Origin: Virgibacillus_O sediminis
GTDB taxonomy: Bacteria; Bacillota; Bacilli; Bacillales; Amphibacillaceae
Direction of reading: 5' to 3'
DNA length: 64,000 nt
Assembly (NCBI RefSeq): GCF_042643265.1
Contig: NZ_JBHRRZ010000037.1
Span: forward strand, 1 to 64,000
The position numbers and the translations under genes are program-made. Position 1 is the stretch's first letter, and the number at the start of each line of letters is the position of its first letter. The notes beneath the pieces were generated by a model. That model searched no databases. It was not told the origin of the DNA and worked only from the letters and a program-made list of their open reading frames with translations. Shown one piece after another: positions 42,932 through 52,405 of this stretch.

Positions 42932-44464
42932 ATGCCGAAACGTGCATTAATCAGTGTTTCCAATAAAGAAAACATCGAAGAATTTGCGAAAGGACTGTCC
43001 GAACTGGATGTAGAGATCATCTCCACCGGCGGTACCCTTAAAGCCATAAAGGAGGCGGGGATTCCAGCTACACCGATTGATGATGTCACTGGATTTCCGG
43101 AGATCATGGATGGCCGTGTAAAGACCCTGCACCCAAAAGTCCATGGCGGATTGCTTGGTAAACGATCCAATAAAAGCCATATAGCACAAATGGAAGAAAA
43201 CGGCATCTCTCCGATAGATATTGTCGTTGTCAATCTCTATCCATTTAAGCAGACACTGGAGAAAGAGGGAGTCTCCGAAGAAGATATCATTGAAAATATC
43301 GATATAGGCGGCCCGTCCCTGCTTCGATCTGCAGCCAAGAATTTTGAGGATGTCACCGTGGTCGTGGACCCAGCTGATTATTCCGATGTATTGGTAGGCC
43401 TGAAGGAGAACAGCCTGGATACACAAAAACGCAAGAGCCTTGCTGCCAAAGTGTTCCGTCACACAGCAAATTACGATGCCATGATCGCCAATTACTTCTC
43501 CGGCCAGACAGGAGATGAAATCCCTGAGAACTATACGGTTACATATGAAAAGGTACAAACGCTGCGGTATGGGGAGAATCCGCATCAGGATGCGGCCTTC
43601 TACAAAAATCCTCTCAGCAAAGGGATGAGCCTTGCCGACGCAGAGCAGTTGCACGGAAAAGAGCTTTCCTATAATAATATCCAGGATGCCAATGCTGCAC
43701 TGGAAATCCTGGCAGAGTACAAGCAGCCAAGTGCGGTTGCCGTCAAGCATATGAATCCATGCGGAATCGGAGTCGGTGAGAATTTGTTCAAGGCGTTTGG
43801 AAAAGCGTATGATGCTGATCCAATTTCTATCTTTGGCGGTATTGTCGCAGTGAATCGCGAAATCGAAGCAGATACAGCAGAGAAACTGAGCGAAATCTTC
43901 CTGGAAATCGTCATCGCTCCGGCCTTTACAGACGAGGCATTGGAAATCTTGACACGTAAGAAAAACATCCGTCTTCTCAAGCTGGATATGAAGGATGAAG
44001 AGGAAGCGTACCATAAGCTGACCACAGTAAAAGGCGGGGTATTGATCCAGCACAATGACGCCGGGGAAGTCAGTGTAGAGGACCTCCAAGTGGCAACAAA
44101 GAGAAAGCCGAATGAGCAAGAGTTGGCCGACCTGCTGTTTGCATGGAAAGCGGTCAAGCATGTGAAATCCAATGCGATTGTGCTTGGCAAAGATGACCAG
44201 ACTGTCGGTGTAGGTGCCGGACAGATGAATCGTATCGGTTCTGCAAAGATTGCCATTGACCAGGCTGGAGACAAGGCGAAAGGTGCAGTGCTGGCATCTG
44301 ATGCATTTTTCCCGATGCCTGATACAGTACAGGCTGCGGTGGAAGCAGGAATCACAGCAATTATCCAGCCAGGGGGATCCAAGCGTGACCAGGATTCCAT
44401 CGATGTATGTGATGAACATGGAATTGCCATGGTTTATACAGGAATGCGCCATTTCAAACATTAA
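42932..44464 (+). CDS. purH: Bifunctional AICAR formyltransferase / IMP cyclohydrolase
   Basis: Last two steps to IMP. 510 aa. The N-terminal MGS-like cyclohydrolase domain (1-about 190) has STGGT and GRVKTLHPKVHGG (about 64-76). The C-terminal transformylase domain has the Lys-His motif AVAVKHMNPCG near 269-279 and ends in GMRHFKH. It lies 9 nt after purN. Confidence 0.97.
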   Translation: MPKRALISVSNKENIEEFAKGLSELDVEIISTGGTLKAIKEAGIPATPIDDVTGFPEIMDGRVKTLHPKVHGGLLGKRSNKSHIAQMEENGISPIDIVVVNLYPFKQTLEKEGVSEEDIIENIDIGGPSLLRSAAKNFEDVTVVVDPADYSDVLVGLKENSLDTQKRKSLAAKVFRHTANYDAMIANYFSGQTGDEIPENYTVTYEKVQTLRYGENPHQDAAFYKNPLSKGMSLADAEQLHGKELSYNNIQDANAALEILAEYKQPSAVAVKHMNPCGIGVGENLFKAFGKAYDADPISIFGGIVAVNREIEADTAEKLSEIFLEIVIAPAFTDEALEILTRKKNIRLLKLDMKDEEEAYHKLTTVKGGVLIQHNDAGEVSVEDLQVATKRKPNEQELADLLFAWKAVKHVKSNAIVLGKDDQTVGVGAGQMNRIGSAKIAIDQAGDKAKGAVLASDAFFPMPDTVQAAVEAGITAIIQPGGSKRDQDSIDVCDEHGIAMVYTGMRHFKH

Positions 44465-44493
44465 TAGAGAATGAAGGGGGAGGAGCTTTTTCG

Positions 44494-45762
44494 ATGAACA
44501 TTTTGGTTGTAGGCCGCGGTGGTCGTGAACATAGTATTGTAAAGAAACTTGCGGAAAGCGGGAAAGTGGCAAATCTCTATGCTGCGCCCGGCAACGGAGG
44601 AATACAGGAGCAGGCGGAATGTATATCGGTAGATGAAATGGATGTCGAGGGCTTGGTGAACCTTGCGCGGGAGAAGGAGGTCGACCTGACCATCGTCGGG
44701 CCGGAGAACCCGCTCAATGCCGGCATTGCCAATCGGTTTCAGGAAGAAGGACTGACAGTCTTCGCTCCGACAAAAGAGGCAGCACTTCTGGAAGGAAGCA
44801 AAAGTTTTGCCAAGGAGTTCATGAAAAAATATGACATACCAACAGCACTCTATGAAACATTTACAGATGCAGAGGAAGCGAAAGCATATGTAATGGCCAA
44901 GGGCGCGCCGATCGTTGTAAAGGCTGACGGCCTGGCAGCGGGAAAAGGAGTCATCGTGGCGGAAACGACCGAACAGGCAACCGGAGCCATTGATGAAATG
45001 CTGATCAATAAATCTTTTGCCGATGCCGGTACAAAAATTGTCATCGAAGAGTTCCTCGAGGGACGTGAATTTTCACTGATGGCCTTTGTGAATGGTAAAA
45101 ATGTCCACCCCATGGTTACAGCAAGAGATCATAAGCGGGCATACGATGGGGATGCAGGTCCAAATACAGGCGGCATGGGAGCATTTGCTCCTGCTGATGA
45201 TATCAGCGAAGAGCAGCTCGCTTTCTCTGAGAGGGAAATCCTGCAGAAGACAGCTGACGGCATGCTGCAGGAGGGCCGTTCCTTTACAGGCATCCTGTAT
45301 GCTGGCCTTATCATGACGGATGAAGGCCCTAAGGTGATCGAGTTTAACACCAGATTCGGCGATCCGGAGACACAGGTCGTGCTTCCATTACTGAAAAACG
45401 ATCTGGTGCAAGTGCTGACAGATGTCCTAGACGGAAAAGATCCGGGACTCGAATGGGAGGATAAGGCCTGCCTTGGTGTGGTGGTCGCATCGGAAGGGTA
45501 TCCGGGCTCCTATCAAAAAGGAGTGCAAATCCCTGAGTTCGATTCCGTCGCTGGCGCATATATTGTCCATGCGGGTACCAAGCAGGACGGCAGCAGGCTT
45601 GTTTCCGACGGCGGCCGGGTGCTTTTGGCCGGTGCAACAGCACAAACTATGACAGAAGCAGGAGAACTTGTGTATCAGCTCCTGAAATCCGCGGGCTCCA
45701 CCCCAGGGTATTTTTACCGGAAAGATATCGGGGCCCATCTTAAGAAGCATGAGACCATTTAA
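44494..45762 (+). CDS. purD: Phosphoribosylamine-glycine ligase
   Basis: GAR synthetase, the second step of the pathway. 422 aa ATP-grasp enzyme with N-terminal VVGRGGREHS, the ATP-grasp block KADGLAAGKGV near 144-154 and EFNTRFGDPETQ near 284-295. AAGGGGGAGG precedes the ATG. Last gene of the operon; a terminator overlaps its stop codon. With purE-K-B-C-S-Q-L-F-M-N-H, all steps from PRPP to IMP are encoded in one operon. Confidence 0.97.
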   Translation: MNILVVGRGGREHSIVKKLAESGKVANLYAAPGNGGIQEQAECISVDEMDVEGLVNLAREKEVDLTIVGPENPLNAGIANRFQEEGLTVFAPTKEAALLEGSKSFAKEFMKKYDIPTALYETFTDAEEAKAYVMAKGAPIVVKADGLAAGKGVIVAETTEQATGAIDEMLINKSFADAGTKIVIEEFLEGREFSLMAFVNGKNVHPMVTARDHKRAYDGDAGPNTGGMGAFAPADDISEEQLAFSEREILQKTADGMLQEGRSFTGILYAGLIMTDEGPKVIEFNTRFGDPETQVVLPLLKNDLVQVLTDVLDGKDPGLEWEDKACLGVVVASEGYPGSYQKGVQIPEFDSVAGAYIVHAGTKQDGSRLVSDGGRVLLAGATAQTMTEAGELVYQLLKSAGSTPGYFYRKDIGAHLKKHETI

Positions 45763-45779
45763 TGGTTTCATGCTTTTTT
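45745..45779 (+). terminator. Intrinsic terminator of the pur operon
   Basis: Stem AAGCATGAGACC/GGTTTCATGCTT with the purD stop codon in its loop, followed by six T. Confidence 0.85.
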
Positions 45780-45866
45780 GAAAAAAATAAAGTAACCGTT
45801 TCCAATGGTGGCGGGCTTGGATTGAATATTATTTCACAAATGTAAAAGAATTTACAGAAACTTCAC

Positions 45867-45894
45867 TGCAATAAAGCGACAAATGTGATAAAAT
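45867..45894 (+). promoter_or_regulatory. Possible extended -10 promoter of yerA
   Basis: TGATAAAAT at 45886-45894 is an extended -10 element; TGCAAT at 45867-45872 is a poor -35 at 16-nt spacing. Suggestive only. Confidence 0.35.
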
Positions 45895-45931
45895 AATAAA
45901 AACTAATGTTAAAGAGTGGAGAGAGACATAT

Positions 45932-47674
45932 ATGCTGGAGAATGGTACCTATTGGAGAAACCGCGAAATCCGCAGGCATGTCAGAGTCGTTGATGGCGAA
46001 GAGCCACCGACAATGATATTGAAGAACGGAACCTATTTGAATATGTTTACAAAGCAATGGCTTTCCGCAAATATATGGATAGTGGATGACCGCATTGTAT
46101 ATGTGGGGGATAAACTGCCGGAAAATCTTGACCGGACAGAGGTTGTGGATTGTACGGATAAATATCTGGTGCCCGGATATGTGGAACCGCATGCCCATCC
46201 CTTCCAACTGTATAATCCAGACGTGCTGGCTCACCATGCTGCCAGATATGGAACAACCACACTGGTCAATGATAATATGCTTTGGCTTTTTTCTTTAGAT
46301 AAAAAGAAAGCGTTTTCTTTATTGGAGGAATTCTGCAATCATCCGGTGTCCATGTTCTGGTGGGCCAGGTTTGATTCACAGACAATGTCCCAGAGTGAAG
46401 AGGAACTGTTCAATACACAGGATATCCTGGATTGGATTTCCCATCCCGCTGTTGTGCAAGGCGGGGAACTGACTTCCTGGCCGAGCCTTTTGGCAGGTGA
46501 TGACCGGCTCCTCTATTGGATCCAAGAGACGAAGCGCCATGGCAAGCCGGTGGAAGGCCATTTCCCGGGAGCATCTGAAAAAACGCTCACAAAAATGAAG
46601 CTTCTGGGTGTGGATGCCGACCATGAATCCATGACGGGGGATGAGGTGGTCAGACGGCTCCAGCTTGGCTATCAGGTCGGGCTGCGGCATTCTTCCATCA
46701 GGCCGGATCTGCCTCGGCTGATGGAGGAAATTGTGGAATCAGGGCTTCATGCATATGATAATCTGACCATGAATACAGATGGATCGACCCCGGCATTTTA
46801 TGAGCATGGCATGATGAATCAATGTGTGGAAATTGCGATTGAAAAAGGGGCACCGGTGGAGGAAGCATACCGGATGGCCAGCTATAATGCAGCCAAACAT
46901 ATCGGTATGGATGAACAGCTAGGAAGCATAGCTCCGGGAAGGCTCGCCCACATCAACATACTGAGTGATAAACAGGAGCCGATCCCGGAAAGCGTGCTGG
47001 CCAAGGGGAAGTGGATTGTGAAGAAAGGAGAGATCCAGGATATACAGACAACAATTGACTGGAAGCGGTATGGATTCAACTCTCTGGAATTCGACTGGGA
47101 TTTGACAGAGGATGAGCTGCAGTTCTCCACGCCGGTAGGCTTAAGGATGGATAATGACGTCATTATGAATCCCTATGCAATCGATACGGACATCACATTG
47201 GATAAGATTCCTGACAACCGTCCCGATGCCTTTCTGCTTCTTTTGGACCGGAAAGGGAAATGGCGGGTGAACACCACCATTAAAGGTTTTACACAGCGGC
47301 TCGGTGCACTGGCCAGTTCCTATTCGACGACAGGTGATTTGGTGTTCATTGGCAAAAGCAAGCAGGATATACTGCTTGCCTGGGAGCGCCTGAAAGAAAT
47401 AGGAGGAGGAATCGTTCTGGTTCACGAGGGGGAAATAATCCTGGAAATACCTCTTTCCTTGAGCGGGTTCATGTTCGACGGGCCAATGGAAGCCCTGATT
47501 GAAAAAGAGAAAAAATTGAAGAGCTGCCTGCAGGAGTATGGATACACTTTCGGCGACCCGGTCTACTCGATCTTTTTCCTGTCATCTACCCATCTTCCGT
47601 ATGTAAGGATCACACCGCAGGGTATTGTGGACGTAAAGAAAAGAGAAATACTTTTCCCTGCCACAATGTGTTAA
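45932..47674 (+). CDS. yerA: Adenine deaminase-like amidohydrolase (YerA type)
   Basis: A 580-aa amidohydrolase of the AdeC-like group, the orthologue of B. subtilis YerA by length and position after purD. The N-terminal composite domain precedes the metal-binding start VPGYVEPHAHPF near residues 80-91; further His residues lie in EGHFPGASE, DADHESMTGDE and LRHSSIRPD. The HxH is in a changed setting compared with AdeC. It may deaminate adenine or a related base, which would fit a purine locus, but activity of YerA itself is uncertain. GGAGAGAG precedes the ATG. Confidence 0.85.
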   Translation: MLENGTYWRNREIRRHVRVVDGEEPPTMILKNGTYLNMFTKQWLSANIWIVDDRIVYVGDKLPENLDRTEVVDCTDKYLVPGYVEPHAHPFQLYNPDVLAHHAARYGTTTLVNDNMLWLFSLDKKKAFSLLEEFCNHPVSMFWWARFDSQTMSQSEEELFNTQDILDWISHPAVVQGGELTSWPSLLAGDDRLLYWIQETKRHGKPVEGHFPGASEKTLTKMKLLGVDADHESMTGDEVVRRLQLGYQVGLRHSSIRPDLPRLMEEIVESGLHAYDNLTMNTDGSTPAFYEHGMMNQCVEIAIEKGAPVEEAYRMASYNAAKHIGMDEQLGSIAPGRLAHINILSDKQEPIPESVLAKGKWIVKKGEIQDIQTTIDWKRYGFNSLEFDWDLTEDELQFSTPVGLRMDNDVIMNPYAIDTDITLDKIPDNRPDAFLLLLDRKGKWRVNTTIKGFTQRLGALASSYSTTGDLVFIGKSKQDILLAWERLKEIGGGIVLVHEGEIILEIPLSLSGFMFDGPMEALIEKEKKLKSCLQEYGYTFGDPVYSIFFLSSTHLPYVRITPQGIVDVKKREILFPATMC

Positions 47675-47719
47675 CATATACTATTAGATAAAGAGACTTT
47701 TTAGAAAAGGTGTGGGGGA

Positions 47720-48790
47720 ATGAGGAAATACCTGTATGTTCTCATTGCGGCGGGTTTGCTGCTGGGAGCGTGTTCTGAAGAAGCGGGTGGCGCGCAGGAA
47801 GATGCCGAAAAAGAGCAGAGTAAGCAGAGCGAACCGCCTGCCGGAGAAGAGGAAGGGAAAGGCGAAGAAAAGGAATATTCGGACAAATATCCGCTAACTG
47901 GACTTGGAACAAATAGAGAAACGGATCATCGTATGGTAGCAGTTATGATCAATAATCATTCAAAAGCCAGGCCGCAGTCTGGCTTGACTGACGCCGACAT
48001 GGTGTTTGAAATCCTGGCAGAAGGGAATATTACTAGACTGCTTGCTATCTACCAAAGCGAATTGCCGGAGAAAATAGGTCCCGTACGGAGTGCAAGGGAA
48101 TACTATTTTGAGTTGGCAGAGAGCTACGGTGCACTATATGTCTACCATGGAGCGGCCGGGTTTATCAATGAGATGATTGCAAGCCGCGGAATTGAACACC
48201 TGGACGGCGCAATGTATGATGATAATGGTACACTATTTACACGGGAGAATTTCCGCCAGGCGCCGCATAACTCTTATCTGCTGACAGAAGGAGTGCGCCC
48301 GGCAGCTGAAAGGAAAGGCTATGACATGCAGGCTGAATATGATCCGCTCCCTTTTCTGACCGATCAGGAATTAGTGAAACTTGGCGGCGAGGATGTCAGC
48401 TATGCAGAGATCACCTATGGCACCAATCCCATGGAAATCGTGGAGTTCTACTATGATGAAAGTACGGAAGCATATAAAAGGTACAATGATCGTGAGCAGA
48501 CAGTGGAACTGGAATCTGGTGAACCTGTAGAGGTGGAAAATGTCTTCATTGTAGAGGCAAGCCACCAAATCATTGATGACCAGGGGCGCCGTGCGGTAGA
48601 CCTGACCTCAGGGGGGGTTGCCTACCTGCTGCAGAAAGGGAGAATGCAACAGGTGCAGTGGGAGAACAGAAATGGCCGGATCATTCCTGTCCTAGACGGC
48701 AGCCCTCTAGCCTTCGTTCCAGGCAACACTTGGATTAATGTTGTGCCGGCCAATCCGGGAATCAGCGAATCAGTTCACCTTTCCCATTAA
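47720..48790 (+). CDS. yerB: DUF3048 lipoprotein, YerB-like
   Basis: A 356-aa surface lipoprotein. Signal peptide with lipobox LLGAC (Cys18), a low-complexity acidic linker (about 22-52), then a DUF3048 N-terminal domain (PLTGLGTN, VMINNHSKARPQSGL, AEGNITRLLAIYQS, GPVRSAREYYFE) and a C-terminal DUF3048 domain ending in the PGNTWINVVP block. B. subtilis YerB occupies the same place. The function is unknown, possibly cell-wall related. AAAGGTG precedes the ATG. Confidence 0.88.
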   Translation: MRKYLYVLIAAGLLLGACSEEAGGAQEDAEKEQSKQSEPPAGEEEGKGEEKEYSDKYPLTGLGTNRETDHRMVAVMINNHSKARPQSGLTDADMVFEILAEGNITRLLAIYQSELPEKIGPVRSAREYYFELAESYGALYVYHGAAGFINEMIASRGIEHLDGAMYDDNGTLFTRENFRQAPHNSYLLTEGVRPAAERKGYDMQAEYDPLPFLTDQELVKLGGEDVSYAEITYGTNPMEIVEFYYDESTEAYKRYNDREQTVELESGEPVEVENVFIVEASHQIIDDQGRRAVDLTSGGVAYLLQKGRMQQVQWENRNGRIIPVLDGSPLAFVPGNTWINVVPANPGISESVHLSH

Positions 48791-48815
48791 TCTCGTAAAC
48801 GCAGGAGGTCTCGTC

Positions 48816-49118
48816 GTGCAAATAGATAAATTACGTGGAGAGCAATTAGACCAATTATTCGACGCGATCCTTTCATTGAAGGATCGCGAAGAATGCTATC
48901 GCTTTTTCGATGACATTGCGACAATGTCGGAGATCCATTCCATTTCCCAACGTCTGCAGGTCGCAAAAATGCTGACAGAGGGAAGTACATATAATGCCAT
49001 CGAAAAAAAGACCAACGCATCAACTGCGACCATCTCCAGAGTACGCCGCTGCATCAATTACGGAAGCGACGGGTACAAAATGGTGCTGGACCGCTTGATG
49101 GAAGATCAACAGAAATAA
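48816..49118 (+). CDS. yerC: YerC/YecD family TrpR-like DNA-binding protein
   Basis: A 100-aa helical protein of the TrpR-related YerC/YecD family. The helix-turn-helix is in the C-terminal half: ISQRLQVAKMLTEGSTYNAI, then KKTNASTATISRVRRCINYG. Translation starts at GTG 48816, 9 nt after AGGAGG; a longer frame from 48738 lies inside yerB. Its partner genes and effector are not known. A terminator follows. Confidence 0.92.
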   Translation: MQIDKLRGEQLDQLFDAILSLKDREECYRFFDDIATMSEIHSISQRLQVAKMLTEGSTYNAIEKKTNASTATISRVRRCINYGSDGYKMVLDRLMEDQQK

Positions 49119-49121
49119 CAG

Positions 49122-49155
49122 CAGCCGCTGCCTGAAAACCGGGGAGCGGTTTTTG
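49122..49155 (+). terminator. Intrinsic terminator after yerC
   Basis: Stem built on AGCCGCT/AGCGGT with a 15-nt loop, followed by TTTTTG. Confidence 0.65.
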
Positions 49156-49183
49156 TTTGGTCAGGTTTGGGGAGGGGTTCGCG

Positions 49184-49342
49184 GAATCAGAGCACGCCGG
49201 GAGAACCAGCAGCAGCGCGGATTTATCGGCAGCATGCGTGGGGAATCAGCAGTAGCTGGAATTTATCGGCAGCACACTCAGGGAATCAGCAGTAGCGCTA
49301 TTTTATCGCCAGCACCCACGCGGGAATCCGCCCGAAGCACCT
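49184..49342 (+). repeat. Array C: alternating 20-nt repeats upstream of pcrB
   Basis: Core heptamers at 49204 (AACCAGC), 49224 (TATCGGC), 49244 (AATCAGC), 49264 (TATCGGC), 49284 (AATCAGC) and 49304 (TATCGCC) are spaced by exactly 20 nt, with worn units at 49185 and 49325. Two unit types alternate: TTATCGGCAGCA and GAATCAGCAGTA. The array lies between the yerC terminator and pcrB and fills most of the 336-nt gap. No frame is conserved through it. Confidence 0.82.
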
Positions 49343-49454
49343 GTGTATCAACTTCGCTATAGTCCTCTTTAAAAAACCCGCCCATATCCCTAAATTCCCA
49401 ACATGTTTTTTGGTATAATAAACTAATCGAATATGATGATGGAGGATTACAAAG

Positions 49455-50147
49455 TTGTATACTACAATGAATGAATGGAAGCATATATTCAAACTTGACC
49501 CTGCTAAGGAAATATCCGATGAGCATCTGGATATGGTTTGTGAATCTGGTACGGATGCAGTAATTGTCGGCGGCACGGATGATGTCACATTGGACGGGGT
49601 ACTGGATCTTTTGTCACGGATCCGCCGCAAGCATATGGTGCCGGTTGTACTGGAAGTGTCGGAAATGGAGGCACTCACACCAGGGTTTGACTACTATTTG
49701 ATTCCGATGGTGCTGAATTCCAAAGAGAAAAAGTGGATGATGGATGTCCAGCATCAGGCGATCAAACAATATATTGACATGATGGAGTACAGTGAGACTT
49801 TCTTTGAAGGCTACTGTATTTTGAACGAGGATGCCAAGGCATTCACATATACGAACAGCTATCTGCCGGATGATAAGGATGTCATTGCCTATGCCTATAT
49901 GGCGGACAAGGTGTTCCATCTGCCGATATTCTACATGGAATACAGCGGGAAATATGGTGACCCGGCCTTGGTTGAAAAGGTTAAGGGCCAACTGAAGGAG
50001 ACAAAGCTGTTTTATGGCGGCGGCATTGAAACTAAAGAACAGGCACTGGAAATGAAACAGCATGCGGACGCAGTCATTGTCGGCAATGTGATTTACGAGG
50101 ATATCAAAAAGGCGCTGAAAACGGTGCGTGCAATAAAAGATAAGTAA
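49455..50147 (+). CDS. pcrB: Heptaprenylglyceryl phosphate synthase
   Basis: TIM-barrel prenyltransferase of 230 aa that joins heptaprenyl diphosphate to glycerol-1-phosphate, making an archaea-type ether lipid in Bacillales. The start LDPAKEISDEHL, GTDAVIVGGTDDVT near 36-49, YSGKYGDP near 163-170 and FYGGGIETKEQA near 189-200 are typical. Translation starts at TTG, 9 nt after GGAGG. pcrB-pcrA-ligA order is conserved in Bacillus. Confidence 0.93.
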   Translation: MYTTMNEWKHIFKLDPAKEISDEHLDMVCESGTDAVIVGGTDDVTLDGVLDLLSRIRRKHMVPVVLEVSEMEALTPGFDYYLIPMVLNSKEKKWMMDVQHQAIKQYIDMMEYSETFFEGYCILNEDAKAFTYTNSYLPDDKDVIAYAYMADKVFHLPIFYMEYSGKYGDPALVEKVKGQLKETKLFYGGGIETKEQALEMKQHADAVIVGNVIYEDIKKALKTVRAIKDK

Positions 50148-50164
50148 TACAAGGCGGTGTAAAA

Positions 50165-52387
50165 ATGAGTCAAACAATGGGTGACTTAGTAAAAGGGTTG
50201 AATAAGGAGCAGCAGGAAGCGGTAAAACATACAGAGGGACCATTGCTGATTATGGCAGGGGCGGGAAGTGGGAAGACACGTGTTCTGACCCACCGCATTG
50301 CTTACCTGCTCCATGAGAAGGATGTAGCGCCCCATAATATTCTGGCCATCACTTTCACCAATAAGGCCGCCCGTGAAATGAAAGAGCGGGTACGCAGGCT
50401 GGTCGGCCCAGAAAGTATGAAAATGTGGGTCTCCACCTTCCACTCCATGTGTGTCCGGATCCTCAGAAGGGATATTGACCGGATCGGCTACAGCAGTAAT
50501 TTTAGTATTTTGGACAGCAGTGATCAGCTGTCCGTCATCAAACAGATTCTCAAAGATTTGAATATCGACCCAAAGAAATTTGATCCCCGGGCAATGCTGG
50601 GGCAGATCAGTTCTGCCAAAAATGAACTGATCACGCCCGAGGAATTCAGCAAAAATGCCGGGAACTTCTATGACAGGCAGGTTTCCCAGGTATTTGAAGC
50701 TTATCAGAAGCGTCTGCAGAAAAATCAGTCGCTTGATTTTGATGACTTGATTATGCAGACCATTCACCTGTTTCAGCGGGTGCCGGAAGTGCTCGAATAC
50801 TATCAGCGCCGATTCCAGTACATTCATGTAGATGAGTATCAAGATACGAACCATGCCCAGTATACGCTGGTGAAACAGCTGGCAAGCCGTTATCAGAACC
50901 TCTGCGTTGTCGGCGACTCTGATCAGTCGATCTATCGCTGGCGAGGGGCGGATATCACCAATATCCTCTCCTTTGAAAATGATTATCCGACGGCCAAGAC
51001 GGTGTTTTTGGAGCAGAACTACCGGTCTACGAAGTCTATCTTGTCTGCGGCGAACCAAGTGATCCAAAATAACCCGGGAAGAAAGCCGAAGAACCTCTGG
51101 ACGGAAAACCCTGATGGCAAGAATATTCATTATTATCAAGGCGCAACAGAACAGGAGGAAGCACTGTTCGTTACCGATAAAATCCAGGAGCTGACGAGGG
51201 AGGAAGGCTACTCCGCGAATGACATTGCCATCCTCTACCGGACGAATGCCCAGTCCCGTGCGATGGAGGACACGTTGATGAAGTCAAATATCGCCTATCA
51301 GATGGTCGGCGGTACGAAGTTCTATGACAGGAAAGAGATCAAGGATATGATTGCCTATCTGCGTCTGATCACCAATCCCGATGATGATTTGAGCTTCGAA
51401 CGTGTCGTCAATGTGCCGAAACGCGGAATCGGGAAAACCTCGATTGACCGGTTGCGGGCGTATGCAGCTGAGCATGATATCTCCTTTAACGAGGCGGTCA
51501 AAGAAGTGGACTTCACTGGTGTCTCCAAAAAAGCGGCCAATGCCCTGGCAGGCTTTGGAAATTTGATTGAGACATTGAGCAAGCAGCAGGAATTCCTGAC
51601 CGCTACCGATATGGTGGAGGCTGTGCTTGAGCGGACGGGCTACGTGGAGATGCTGAAGAATGAACGGACCATTGAAGCACAGAGCCGCTTAGAGAACTTG
51701 GAAGAGTTCATGACAGTAACGAAGGACTTTGAAGAAACAGCAGAAGATAAGACATTGATTGCCTTCTTGACCGATCTTGCCCTTGTCGCAGATATTGATA
51801 ATATGGATGATGAGGAAGAAGATCAAGAGCCTAAGATTACCCTGATGACCCTTCATGCGGCCAAAGGTCTTGAGTTTCCAGTCGTTTTCCTTATCGGTAT
51901 GGAGGAAAATGTCTTCCCGCACAGCAGAACCATGTTCGATGAAGAAGAAATGCAGGAAGAGCGCCGGCTCGCCTATGTCGGCATCACCCGGGCAGAACAG
52001 GAGCTTTACCTTACCCATGCGAAGATGCGTACTTTATACGGCCGGACGAACATGAATCCAGTCAGTCGTTTCATCAATGAAATTCCTGATGACTTGATCG
52101 ATGGAATGGAAGATACGAAACAGCAGATGTTCGGGGGAGGTATGGCCAAGCCGAAGAAAGACCGTCCTGCACCGGCCAAACGCAAAGCGGAAAGGATCCA
52201 GAAGACGACCGGGGCTGAAAGTGAGACATGGGCACCCGGTGATAAAGCAAGCCATAAAAAGTGGGGTACAGGTACCGTGGTAAAAGTTCAAGGCAACGGG
52301 GAGGCGATGGAATTGGATATTGCATTTCCAGCCCCTGTCGGCGTCAAGCGGGTACTTGCCAAATTTGCCCCGATCACGAAAGAGTAG
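50165..52387 (+). CDS. pcrA: ATP-dependent DNA helicase PcrA
   Basis: Essential SF1A 3'-5' helicase for repair and rolling-circle replication. 740 aa. Walker A AGAGSGKTRVL near 38-48, motif II VDEYQDTN near 222-229, QNYRS, and LMTLHAAKGLEFP near 561-573 are intact. The C-terminal tail (about 675-740) contains the Tudor-like domain WAPGDKASHKKWGTGTVV that binds RNA polymerase. It follows pcrB by 17 nt. Confidence 0.97.
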   Translation: MSQTMGDLVKGLNKEQQEAVKHTEGPLLIMAGAGSGKTRVLTHRIAYLLHEKDVAPHNILAITFTNKAAREMKERVRRLVGPESMKMWVSTFHSMCVRILRRDIDRIGYSSNFSILDSSDQLSVIKQILKDLNIDPKKFDPRAMLGQISSAKNELITPEEFSKNAGNFYDRQVSQVFEAYQKRLQKNQSLDFDDLIMQTIHLFQRVPEVLEYYQRRFQYIHVDEYQDTNHAQYTLVKQLASRYQNLCVVGDSDQSIYRWRGADITNILSFENDYPTAKTVFLEQNYRSTKSILSAANQVIQNNPGRKPKNLWTENPDGKNIHYYQGATEQEEALFVTDKIQELTREEGYSANDIAILYRTNAQSRAMEDTLMKSNIAYQMVGGTKFYDRKEIKDMIAYLRLITNPDDDLSFERVVNVPKRGIGKTSIDRLRAYAAEHDISFNEAVKEVDFTGVSKKAANALAGFGNLIETLSKQQEFLTATDMVEAVLERTGYVEMLKNERTIEAQSRLENLEEFMTVTKDFEETAEDKTLIAFLTDLALVADIDNMDDEEEDQEPKITLMTLHAAKGLEFPVVFLIGMEENVFPHSRTMFDEEEMQEERRLAYVGITRAEQELYLTHAKMRTLYGRTNMNPVSRFINEIPDDLIDGMEDTKQQMFGGGMAKPKKDRPAPAKRKAERIQKTTGAESETWAPGDKASHKKWGTGTVVKVQGNGEAMELDIAFPAPVGVKRVLAKFAPITKE

Positions 52388-52405
52388 AACAGGAGGTGCT
52401 TGGCT

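Noticed and set aside
42947..44572. A 541-codon minus-strand open frame antisense to purH
   Set aside because: It is an exact antisense shadow of the purH coding sequence, with Cys/His-rich nonsense composition and no ribosome binding site.
49153..49526. Open frames on both strands between yerC and pcrB
   Set aside because: They are made of array C repeats; pcrB begins at a TTG with a good ribosome binding site at 49455.
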